A DNA stretch of 64,000 bases from SG8-41 sp963802355 (GTDB lineage: Bacteria > Pseudomonadota > Gammaproteobacteria > Burkholderiales > SG8-41): the NCBI GenBank assembly GCA_963802355.1, contig CAWDIV010000024.1, positions 124,001 to 188,000 on the forward strand, written 5' to 3'. Made by a program: the position numbers and the translations under genes. A model generated the notes under the pieces. The model worked only from the letters and a program-made list of their open reading frames with translations. It made no database searches and was not told where the DNA came from. Positions 39,692 to 48,086 of this stretch are shown in pieces (position 1 is the stretch's first letter; each line of letters opens with the position of its first letter).

Positions 39692-42367
39692 GTGTTCAAG
39701 AATCCCTTCACGAAAGACATAACGCCCGCCGTGTCACCCGATGGAGCGCCGCCTCAGACCGGCGCGCAAAGTGCATCGGGTGTTTCTGCGGGCGAGATCC
39801 AGGCCTGGCGAGAGAGAATACTCGCGGCAGCATCTGACGATGCGGCGCTTTTGCAATTGGCGCATCAGGCCCCGACCGCAGCCTTGAAGCTCTCGGCGCT
39901 TCAAGCAGTGACGCAAGAAGACTCACTCAAGCAGGCAATGCATGAATTTCGCGAGCGGGACAAGCGCCTGTATCGTGCCGCGAAATCTCGCTGGCAAGCG
40001 GCAAGAGCGAAGCGCGAAGCCATTGCCGAAGCCAACGCCTTGATTGCAGGTGCGCACGCTCTGCTCGATCAGGAGTTGGTTCCCGCCAATCGCGTGGCGG
40101 AATTGGATCGTGCGTGGGCAGCGGTGAACGGTGAATTGCTCGATCCGGCACTGCCGGTTGAATTCGCAGCGCTACGTGCGCAGCTTGGTACCAGAGTGCG
40201 CGCGCGCGGCGAAGGTGAGCAGGCGCTCTCTCGTTGGCTGATTGCAGCGGATGACGCTATTGGCAAGTTGAGCGCGAGTCTGGCCGGTGTCGCGCAAGGT
40301 AGCGTATCACCGACTGAGTCTGAAACCCTGGCGGCGAGCCTGCTGGAACTTTTGAGCGGCGTCCAGGATACGAGTGATGCGCGCTGTGTCGGGAAAACCG
40401 ACGCCGCCAATCGGGTGCTGGCGCTGGCTTCCAGCGTGGTGCAGCGCGCGACATTTCTGCAATCATTGCCCGCTCCGGGCGTTGCCGACGAAGCCAACGA
40501 GAAGATAAGGATCGAGCAGTGGCGCGGGTTTCCAGAGGTTTCCGAAGGGGAATTGCACACCATTCTTGCGTACCGATTCGCGGATTGGCGCAATGCGAGC
40601 ACCCACGAGCGGCAACTCGTGCGCGAAGCGCACCGCTCACAGTGAGCGCGAACGGAGCGTGGAACAAAATAAGCTGCATTTGAGCGCGATACAGCGCGAC
40701 GTAGAGGCTGCTGAAGCGGCACACGCGGCTGGACACGTTGCAGACCTGACGCGCCTGCTGACGGCGATCGATCGTGCGCTCAAGCGCGGCCCAGTGAATG
40801 CCGCGCTCACCCAGCGCATCGAATCATTGCGCCGGGAGCAACTGCGCCTGCGGGACTGGCAGCGCTGGGGCGGTGGGCAGCGTCGCGAAGCAGCTCGCGG
40901 CCGAGGCGCAAGAGCTGGCCCGGGTGTCCACCGGGAAAGTCGCAATCAAGGCGCACGCCGAAGCCATCGGCAAATTGCGCGAACGCTGGAAGGAATTGGA
41001 CAAGCTCGGTGGCGCGTCCAATCAGACCGTATGGCTCGCCTTTGACGGCGCGCTTGAAAGACCGCATACGCGCCGGTGGCGGCGCATCTGGACAAACTCA
41101 AAGCTCGCGCGCAATGAAAATCTCGCCGCACGCAATCAGATAGTCGATGCCCTGGTCCAGGCGGCGGCGAAATTGTTTCCCCGTTGCAGCAGGAGGGCGG
41201 ATACGTTCCTGCCCCGAGCCGTCCACGCCCGACTGGCGAGCGATAGCCCGCACGCTGGAGGAAGCGCAGATCGCGTGGCGAAAACTGGGGCCGGTGGAGC
41301 ACACCGTGCCGCGCAAGGCGCTCCAGGGCGACAACGCGGTCACCACCCGTTACGCAGCGGCCGCGCAAGCGCTGGAGGCGCCGCTCAAGAACGCCTATGG
41401 CGAGGCGCGCCAGCAACGCGAACAGCTCATCGCGGCGGCGCAAGAATCTCGCTGGATCGGAGGCGGCCGCGCGTGACGTGGTGGACAAAGTGCGAAGGCT
41501 GCAAGCGCAGTGGCAAGCCGTTGCCAAAGCCCTGCCGTTGCCGCGACGTGACGAGGAGCACGCTGTGGACTGCGTTCAAGACCGCCACCGATGCGATATT
41601 CACTGCACGGGACGCCGCGCGCGCGGCGAAGGAAGCGGAATTCAGCACACAGATCAAGGCGCGCGAAGAGATCATCGAGCGCCTGACCGCGCTCCGCCTG
41701 GCCGGTTCTGCGCCGGAAATCAAGCGTGCGATGGCTGAAGCCGATAAGGCCTGGCGCGCCGTGCCGAAGTCGCCAGGCCGCAAGCAGCCAAGCTGGACGC
41801 ACGTTATCGTGCCGCGCGCGACGCCGCGACAAAGCGGCTGAGCGAGCTCGCAGTACACGCGTCGCAAGCGCGCTTCGATGCGCTCATCGCGAAGATGGCG
41901 CTTTGCCACGAGCGCGAAGTGGCGCAGGATTCGGGCCGCGCAATCACGGACGAACAAGCATCGGATCTGGACGCCCGCTGGAACGCCATTGAGAATCTCC
42001 CCGAAGCATGGAAAGCCAGACTGGAAGCGCGTTTTCGAGGAATTGGCCCTTCCCCGACGGAACGCGTGTCAAGTTCCCAACCCGACTCGAAGTCAGGCAA
42101 AAACGTGGCGAGAGCTTGCCCGATACCCTGCTGAATCTTGAGGTCGCTTGCGGCATCGAGAGCCCCGGCGAGTTTCTCGCCGCCCGGCAACACCTGAAAA
42201 TACGCGCGCTGAAAAGCGCGATGGAAGCTCGGCAGACCACCGTTACGACGCCTGCAGACATCGAGCGCTGGCTGCTCGACGCCGCTGCTACTCCGCGCCC
42301 CGATGAGGTATCGCGCGAGCGACTGGCGAAAATCATCGCGGCGGTGCGGCTTCGCCGATCAGGTTAA
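39692..42367 (+). pseudogene. DUF349 protein gene with multiple frameshifts
   Basis: The first 317 codons (39692-40645) read smoothly from MFKNPFTKDI and are rich in Ala, Arg and helix-forming residues. Coding then jumps frames several times. Fragments EQNKLHLSAIQRDVEAAEAA, AEAIGKLRERWKELDKLG, IVDALVQAAAKLFP, AKEAEFSTQIKAREEIIERL, FDALIAKMALCHEREVAQDS and the C-terminus NLEVACGIESPGEFLAARQ all keep the DUF349 helical pattern. At least six indels lie between about 40640 and 42110. The family is common in Beta- and Gammaproteobacteria and of uncertain function. The coding quality on both sides of each break points to indel errors or very recent decay. The end overlaps the convergent hydrolase by 4 bp. 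Confidence 0.75.
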
Positions 42368-43071
42368 GCAACAGCGACGGATTGCAGGTGCTTGAGAAAC
42401 CACGCGCGCCCGAGGTCGGCCGCCCGCTCCAGCGCACCCGGCTCCTCGAACAAATGGGACGCCCCCGGGACGATTTTTAACGACTTCCTGGACCGCAGCT
42501 GGTCGCACGCCTTTCGGTTGAGCTCGATGACTTCGGTGTCGAAACCGCCGACGATGAGCAGCGTCGGCGCAGCAACCCCGGGCAGCGCATCCCATGCCAG
42601 ATCGGGTCTGCCGCCCCGCGAGACGACCGCTTGCACCTGATCGCGCAGGCTCGCCGCGGCGATCAGCGCGACGGCGCTGCCGGTGCTGCCGCCGAAGTAG
42701 CCGACCGGCAACCCGCGTATCTCGTGCCGGCTGCGTGCCCATTTCGTCGCGAGGACCAGGCGCGCCGCGAGGAGCCGGATATCGAAGTGGAAATGCCGCG
42801 TGCGCATGTCGATGGTTTCTTCCGACGCGGTGAGCAGATCGAACAGCAAGGTGCCGATGCCCGCGCGCTGAATCGTCCGGGCGACGAACGCGTTGCGGGG
42901 ACTCAGGCGGCTGCTGCCGCTCCCGTGGGCGAACAGCACGAGACCCGTTGCCCCCGCGGGAAGATCCAACGTGCCGTTGAGGAAAGCGCCGCGCAATGGA
43001 ATGCGCACTTCGCTCTCCTGGTGTGGCCAAGCCGCGTCTTCGACCCGATGAGACGTTGCCATATTGGACAT
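42364..43071 (-). CDS. Alpha/beta hydrolase (dienelactone hydrolase-like)
   Basis: The protein has about 235 residues. Its nucleophile elbow is GYFGGSTGSA, the acid is in LIVGGFDTEV and the histidine is in PGASHLFEEPG, so the catalytic triad is complete. It also has the oxyanion-region signature LVLFAHGSGSSRLSPRN. It resembles small cytoplasmic hydrolases often fused to or placed near phosphoribosyltransferases. The open frame extends to 43380, but the extension is low-quality and overlaps the divergent CBS gene. I prefer ATG 43071 (or 43062) just before the conserved fold. Substrate unknown. Confidence 0.8.
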   Translation of the reverse strand: MSNMATSHRVEDAAWPHQESEVRIPLRGAFLNGTLDLPAGATGLVLFAHGSGSSRLSPRNAFVARTIQRAGIGTLLFDLLTASEETIDMRTRHFHFDIRLLAARLVLATKWARSRHEIRGLPVGYFGGSTGSAVALIAAASLRDQVQAVVSRGGRPDLAWDALPGVAAPTLLIVGGFDTEVIELNRKACDQLRSRKSLKIVPGASHLFEEPGALERAADLGRAWFLKHLQSVAVA

Positions 43072-43291
43072 GAAGCAGGAGTGGGTCGGAATAGATCGTG
43101 TCCGCCACCTCGGCCCATTCGAGTGTGACAGGCGCGCCATTACGAGTTCCCGATTCGAAGGCGTGATTCTTTCGGCGCAGGAACCGTTGGAATTCAGAGA
43201 CTTGATCGTCAGGCCGGCCCCAATCCTTTCTTGAACTCGCCCCGTTGGTCCGGGGTCGGTCCTATCTTCTCGTCCAAGAAAGGAGAACGCA

Positions 43292-43737
43292 ATGGCTAAG
43301 ATGAAGGTCCGTGAAGCAATGACCACCAAGGTCCGCACGGCCAACCCTGAACAGACGATCTGCGAGGCGGCGTGCCTCATGGCCGAGTGCGATGCCGGGA
43401 TCCTGCCGGTGGGTCAGAACGACCGGCTGGTGGGTGTAATCACCGACCGCGATATCGCAATCCGAGCGGTAGCCCAGGGAAAATCTCCGGAGACGCCGGT
43501 GAGCGAGGTGATGAGCAAGGAAGTTCTCTATTGTTTCGAGGATGAAGACCTGAGCATGTCGCGAAGAACATGGGCGACGTCAAGGTCCGGCGGCTGCCAG
43601 TGCTCAATCGGAAAAAGCGCCTGGTGGGGATAGTTTCGGTCGGCGATCTCGCCTTGACCGCGAACGCCCAGGTAGCCGGTCGCGCGGTCGCGGACATATC
43701 CAAGCCGGGTGGCGCGCATTCGCAAACCGTCCATTGA
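43292..43737 (+). CDS. CBS-domain protein, one frameshift
   Basis: A strong RBS (AAGGAGAA, 43279-43286) precedes ATG 43292. The first CBS repeat is REAMTTKVRTANPEQTICEA...GILPVGQNDRLVGVITDRDIAIRAV. After EDEDL near 43552 one G seems missing: the next frame continues EHVAKNMGDVKVRRLPVLNRKKRLVGIVSVGDLAL and ends at TGA 43735. Restoring one base gives a normal two-CBS protein of about 148 residues. Such proteins bind adenine nucleotides and are often stress-induced. Most likely intact in the cell and broken by an indel in this sequence. Confidence 0.82.
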
Positions 43738-43874
43738 CGTTCCATGTGCAACCTTGCGTGTGTGGCCGGATCGGCGGCACGCACGTCCACATCCGCCAGC
43801 GCTGCGCCCGCGGCCAGCGTGTCGATACGAGGCGATCGTCACTGAGCGATGTTCCACCATAGCGAGGTAAGCCA

Positions 43875-44183
43875 ATGCCACAGATCCAGAAAGGCAGTCA
43901 GCCGGTAACGCAGATAACCGTCATCGAACCCGAGTCCGGGAAACAGGCCGAGGCGTTGTCGTTAATGAGCGAGCGAGCCCGTTTCATGTCGGGCCAGCCT
44001 GGGTTCATCTCGATCAGCCTGTCGCAGCTCGACGGCCAGCGGATCTGAATTACATTGAATGGGAGAATCGCGATCGCACTCGGCCCGCCAGTCGCCGAAT
44101 TCCGCAAGGAGTGGAATCGCTTCGACAAGTTGACGGACGAGATCGACCCTCACCTCTACGAGGTCGCCGACATCATCGGTTGA
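43875..44183 (+). pseudogene. Antibiotic-biosynthesis-monooxygenase (ABM)-like small protein, disrupted
   Basis: ATG 43875 gives QITVIEPESGKQAEALSLMSERARFMSGQPGFISISL, a typical ABM ferredoxin-like beginning. An in-frame TGA at 44046-44048 interrupts it. NYIEWENRDR, the expected continuation, is in a neighbouring frame, and the original frame returns with EFRKEWNRFDKLTDEIDPHLYEVADII. Two compensating indels explain this. The normal product would be a dimeric oxygenase-like or stress protein of about 100 residues. Confidence 0.68.
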
Positions 44184-44194
44184 GATGACCCGCG

Positions 44195-45401
44195 TCAGAT
44201 CGACTTCAGGAACTCGACAAGATCCGCCTTCTGTTTCGCCGTGAGGTTAAGGAAACCGCGCATCGTAATGATTCACGACGGCCAGCAAATTCGCCGCGCT
44301 GCCGTCGTGGAAGTACGGCGGATGCTGCCAGAGCGCGCGCAGCGGCGTACTCCGATACTGCTTCGTCGCGCTGCGCTGCGCGGTGAGCGGGTCGGTGCCT
44401 ACCTCGGCCGGGTCGTGTAGCAACGGGACCCTGGGATCCGGTCCGCTGAGGACGTCGGTGAACGTCGGCGGGATGTGGCATGTCGCGCACTTGGCCTTGC
44501 TCTTGAAGAGCGCCTCGCCGCGTTGTGCGGCAAGCTGATCGAACGAGCCGGCCGGCGGGGGCGGTGTCCCCAAGCTGAGCTGGTACTGGAGGAGAGCCGG
44601 CAGCTTCGGCGTCACCAGGTCCGGTTCCTGCGTGATGCTGATGCCGAGGCGGGGATCCGAAAAACTCCCGTGCCCGCCCATCTGCGTGACGGCGACGTAA
44701 TTATTCCAGTAAGAGATCGGACCGTCGCCCGTGTACGTTTCGAACCCCACGCCCTTCAACCCGAACGCCGGCGGAATCAGCACCGGTCCGTTGATGCCGT
44801 CTATATTGAATCGTGCATCGTAGCGGCCGGGACCCCAGGAGTTGTAAACGGCTTGCTGCTGCGGTGTCAACGCCGGCGACAGCGCGATGATCGCGCCCGG
44901 ATTGAGATCGCGATTGGGCCAGCCGTCGAGCCGCTTGCCCACCCCCGTCGTAACCGAGTTATCGACCGTCGAGTGACACAGCGCGCACGTGATCCCGATC
45001 GACTTCAACTGCGTCCCGGCGACGTTGCCGACGAGGCCGATGACCGCGTTGAGCCTGATCAGCTCGACCGTCGTGGCGGGATCGTTGAGATCGTGCGTGG
45101 CGAGAAAATTGGGCGGCAGCACCGTCGCGTCCACTTTGAGCCCGACCGAGAGCGCGACAGCGGGGCTCACCGACGATTGGATGACTTCGTGAAGGCGTAG
45201 CGTGTCCGTCCAGAGTTGCTCGTCGCCGAATGTGTCGAACCGGAAGATGAACTGCCCGTCACCCGGCGCAGGGGCCGGCGGCTTGGCGCCCGATGTGGCG
45301 CGCACTCCCAGAAAGGTCAATGTCAGCGCGAGAAAGAAGAGTGCTCCGATAGGGCGAAAAAGACGGCGAGCGGACGTTGAATGCCAAAATCGACGGAGCA
45401 T
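44195..45401 (-). CDS. Exported diheme cytochrome c (MauG/CcpA-like), C-terminal frameshift
   Basis: The protein has a signal peptide or N-terminal anchor (residues 14-34, RLFRPIGALFFLALTLTFLG) and two c-type heme sites, CALCH and CATCH. The second is followed by IPPTFTDV, and near the end comes TPLRALWQHPPYFHDGSAANLLAVVNHYDARF, a pattern typical of the cytochrome c peroxidase/MauG superfamily. The open frame stops at 44247, but the next frame continues LNLTAKQKADLVEFLKSI to a stop at 44195, so one base is probably missing near 44255. It is expected to be periplasmic, with a redox role; the peroxidase activity is unproven. Confidence 0.82.
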
Positions 45402-45687
45402 GGCGATTCCTCCTGGAGTCCAAAGCGCGGTGTCACATCCTTATGCACAGGGCCAGTCAGGACCGAGTGACACTGAAGGCCCTTAGCCTTTGTAGCTGAG
45501 CACCGACACCTCAACACACCGACGGGAGCAATCGAGGAGCAGATGCTCGACAATTTAGAAGCGCGAATCGCGCAGCGGTTCCTTCAGACCGCAGAAAGAC
45601 CTTCGAACCTGTATTTGTTCGTCATACGGCCCGACCGTCGCTCGGAATAAACAGTGGATTCCGAATGTTTACGCCTTGCCGGGTCTG

Positions 45688-45709
45688 ACCTTGGTCCTAC
45701 GTCCAAGGT
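45688..45709 (+). promoter_or_regulatory. MerR-type operator upstream of the MerR gene
   Basis: ACCTTGG and CCAAGGT form a perfect 7-bp inverted repeat separated by 8 bases. They are preceded by a TTGACC-like -35 (CTGACC) and resemble CueR/ZntR-class operators, where the dyad fills a long spacer. It sits 36 bp before the GTG start, so autoregulation is likely. The rest of the 343-bp gap 45402-45744 shows no other gene. Confidence 0.55.
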
Positions 45710-45744
45710 TTGGCCCTTTACCGTTTTTCCACGGGAGAAAAGCC

Positions 45745-46167
45745 GTGTACACGATCGGCAGACTGGCCGCCATGGCAAGGGTAAGCACTGATGCACTGCG
45801 CTACTACGAGCGACAACACTTGTTGACGCCCGAATCCAAATCGCCGAGCGGTTATCGTTTGTACAGCGAGACTGCGCTGCGCCGCCTGAGCTTCATCAAG
45901 CGCTCGCAGGAATGCGGCTTCAGCATCGCTGACATTCGGCAGTTGCTGTTCCTCAAGACCCACCATGCGACCTGCAGGGACGTAAAGACTCTCGCTCTTG
46001 ATAAAAAGCGCGACGTGGATGCGCGGATTGCATCGCTCACGCGCATTTCGCAAGCGCTCGAGGCGCTTATCGCACGGTGTACACAAGAGAGCGAGCCGGT
46101 GGAAGCGTGTCAGCTACTCGCAGCATTGGAAACCGACACCCAGACTGATTTGTGCTGTCGATCGTGA
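45745..46167 (+). CDS. MerR-family regulator, heavy-metal type
   Basis: The 140-residue protein has the MerR helix-turn-helix start YTIGRLAAMARVSTDALRYYER and wing LTPESKSPSGYRLYSE. Cysteines in HATCRDVK, ARCTQESEPVEACQLLAALE and the terminal CCRS occupy the positions used by ZntR/CadR/PbrR-like sensors, so Zn, Cd, Pb or Hg are the plausible effectors. Start GTG 45745 has GGAG 8 bp upstream; the longer upstream frame lacks family similarity. No metal efflux pump is adjacent, so its target may be itself, the neighbouring cytochrome, or a distant gene. Confidence 0.88.
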   Translation: MYTIGRLAAMARVSTDALRYYERQHLLTPESKSPSGYRLYSETALRRLSFIKRSQECGFSIADIRQLLFLKTHHATCRDVKTLALDKKRDVDARIASLTRISQALEALIARCTQESEPVEACQLLAALETDTQTDLCCRS

Positions 46168-46273
46168 GCGAATAACAGGGATTCGACTTCACGCGCACTT
46201 CCACGCAGGACTTTTCCAAGTCTTGGGAAAACTCACGAAATTCATTGAACCGCGAGCCTCTCAAGTTGATTAT

Positions 46274-46366
46274 TGGCCGGGGCGGTGAGATCTGAACTCA
46301 CGACCACCGGCCCCATGCAATATCGCGACGTGCGCTAACTCCCTGATGCGCCGCTAATCCGCCCCA
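46274..46366 (-). repeat. tRNA-Pro(GGG)-like remnant, copy 1
   Basis: On the minus strand the 3' part looks like a tRNA: T-arm GTGAG-TTCAGAT-CTCAC, acceptor strand CGCCCCG, discriminator and CCA. A TGGGGCG 5' strand can pair with the acceptor. TAGCGCAC and CATGGGG resemble the D-arm and anticodon region of tRNA-Pro. It is 93 nt long with a distorted anticodon stem, so it is not a normal tRNA. It may be an attachment-site or pseudo-tRNA relic. Nothing else is in the gap 46168-46434. Confidence 0.45.
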
Positions 46367-46434
46367 CCATGGCGGAACGAGCGTAGACTTTCGCCGCCGA
46401 TCTATCCACTATCGTTCTACAGCGGGGCCTTCGC

Positions 46435-47583
46435 ATGGCGACATTTCTAATTGCGCTGATTGGAGCAATTGCGGGGCTCGTTGCCGGTTTTTTCGCCGGT
46501 GCCGTCGCCGGCACGTTGATCGCCTCGGCAACCCATATGTCGAATTTCGAGGGTGCCGCAGGATATTTCGCGGTCTTATGTGGTCTCGTCGGCGCGGTGA
46601 GCAGCCTCTTTGCGGGCGTGTGGCTCGCATTCCGGTTGCGGGGCACGCGCAAGAGCATGGGCGCCGTTGTGACCTACGGCGTTCTGAGCCTCGGCGCGCT
46701 CGTCGCGGTCGCGACTGGCATCATCATGCTCATGCTGTTTTTCGACGACACGCTCAATCGGAATGCCGCGAAGCCACAGGCCCTGTTCGAAATCCGCCTT
46801 CCGCCGGGCACTACGCTCCCCGCAGACCGCCGCGGCATCGAAGTCGAGCTCAACACCGACAAAAACGGCGCGTCGGCTTTTTTCCACCGGGAATGGCACA
46901 ACGACGGCAACCGCCCGGTGATCTCCGGCGGCGTCGAGTTGGCCTACCGGACAACAGGGCGAATTCTCGTGCTCAAGATCAAGGGTGAGCCCGACCGATT
47001 GTTCGCGCTCAAGCTTTCAGGCAAGCCTGGACATTCCGACGATTTCGGTCCCTGGCAGCCCATCGATTTTGTGGCCGAAGGCGGAGGTCAGCCGCGCAAA
47101 GCGACGCCCGCCGATCAATACGAAATTCGCTATCGCGCGCGCGATCCCAACGTCGAGTACAGCCGGCCGATGATCGCATTTGAACTCACCCTCCCCGCGG
47201 CCACGCCTTTACCCGATGATTTGAAATCAATTGTGGTTAAGGCGGTGGAAGCTCGGAACGAGATGGAAGGCGCGATCAATACTGAAGCGGTCAAGCGCGA
47301 GAACGATCGCATCACGCTTGGCGGAATCGTCCAGCTCGCCGGCGACACGCATTCCTTGATTGGCATTACATTGCCGAACCAGCCGACGTGGCTGTTCGAA
47401 GTAAAACTGCCTCCACTGACCTCGATCACTGAAACCATCAGGTATGCGACGACATCGCCGGCGGACGACACGCGGACCTTCGGTCCGTGGCAAGACGTCA
47501 AGATTATCCGAGAGGCGGGACAGAAGGACGCGCGCCCCGCAAGGGCCGGGGACGATGCAAAGCTTCGCTATACGCTTCGTTGA
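46435..47583 (+). CDS. Unknown membrane protein with large soluble C-terminal region
   Basis: The 382-residue protein has three predicted TM helices in the first 110 residues: FLIALIGAIAGLVAGFFAGA, YFAVLCGLVGAVSSLFAGVW and VVTYGVLSLGALVAVATGII. A soluble, probably periplasmic part of about 270 residues follows, with two similar beta-rich halves. FEIRLPPGTTLPADRRGIEV is echoed by FELTLPAATPLPDDLKSIVV, and each half ends FGPWQ. I do not recognise a family. It is flanked by two tRNA-like repeats, which may mark a small inserted segment. Confidence 0.75.
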   Translation: MATFLIALIGAIAGLVAGFFAGAVAGTLIASATHMSNFEGAAGYFAVLCGLVGAVSSLFAGVWLAFRLRGTRKSMGAVVTYGVLSLGALVAVATGIIMLMLFFDDTLNRNAAKPQALFEIRLPPGTTLPADRRGIEVELNTDKNGASAFFHREWHNDGNRPVISGGVELAYRTTGRILVLKIKGEPDRLFALKLSGKPGHSDDFGPWQPIDFVAEGGGQPRKATPADQYEIRYRARDPNVEYSRPMIAFELTLPAATPLPDDLKSIVVKAVEARNEMEGAINTEAVKRENDRITLGGIVQLAGDTHSLIGITLPNQPTWLFEVKLPPLTSITETIRYATTSPADDTRTFGPWQDVKIIREAGQKDARPARAGDDAKLRYTLR

Positions 47584-47649
47584 AACCCTGTGAGAGCTTC
47601 CGCAACGCTTGCGCAAACGCGATGGCAACTTCCACTTCTTCACTGGCTG

Positions 47650-47715
47650 TTGAGATTTGAACTCACTACCACCGGCACCCCATGCAATAACGGAATGTGC
47701 GCTAACTGCTTGATC
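47650..47715 (-). repeat. tRNA-Pro-like remnant, copy 2
   Basis: About 80 percent identical by eye to 46285-46345. The shared core on the minus strand is AGTTAGCGCAC, TATTGCATGGGG, CCGGTGGT and GTGAGTTCAAATCTCA. The acceptor strand and CCA end are not preserved. No gene was seen in the rest of the 503-bp gap 47584-48086 apart from the hairpin at 47911. Confidence 0.45.
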
Positions 47716-47910
47716 CGAAGTTGGTTTCGCTCTGCCTTGGGAAAACTCTATCCCTCTAAAATCGGGATTCGCTAACCAAGCTGAACGGGACGGAACACCT
47801 TCCCATTTGCGTAGCTCAGGCCATAGGAACTGCGCGGGCCGAAGGCCGTTCAGGCAAAAATAGGCCACTCGAAGATCGCCTAAGTCGTTAAGCCCAGCTG
47901 GACCCGCCCC

Positions 47911-47940
47911 CACCCGGACCCCCGGGTGCGCAGCCTTTTT
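47911..47940 (+). terminator. Possible rho-independent terminator
   Basis: CACCCGG and CCGGGTG form a 7-bp GC-rich stem with a 4-base loop. A TTTTT run follows, but it starts 7 bases after the stem. It would end transcription coming from the membrane-protein gene and insulate the SEDS-kinase operon. The spacing makes it weak. Confidence 0.4.
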
Positions 47941-48086
47941 GTAACTGATTGTAAATGTCAGGGCGGATGCTCAACTCGTTGGCTACGATTTCGTTCACGG
48001 ATAGCGTATTCCCTCGTTTCGTTACGGGTGCCTAGTCCCCGACGTGGTTCGCAGGGTTCGGGAAGCGCCTAGCCGCATTTCTCAGG

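Noticed and set aside
46274..46366. Functional tRNA-Pro gene
   Set aside because: The element is 93 nt with a disrupted anticodon stem and an over-long D region, so it is listed only as a remnant.
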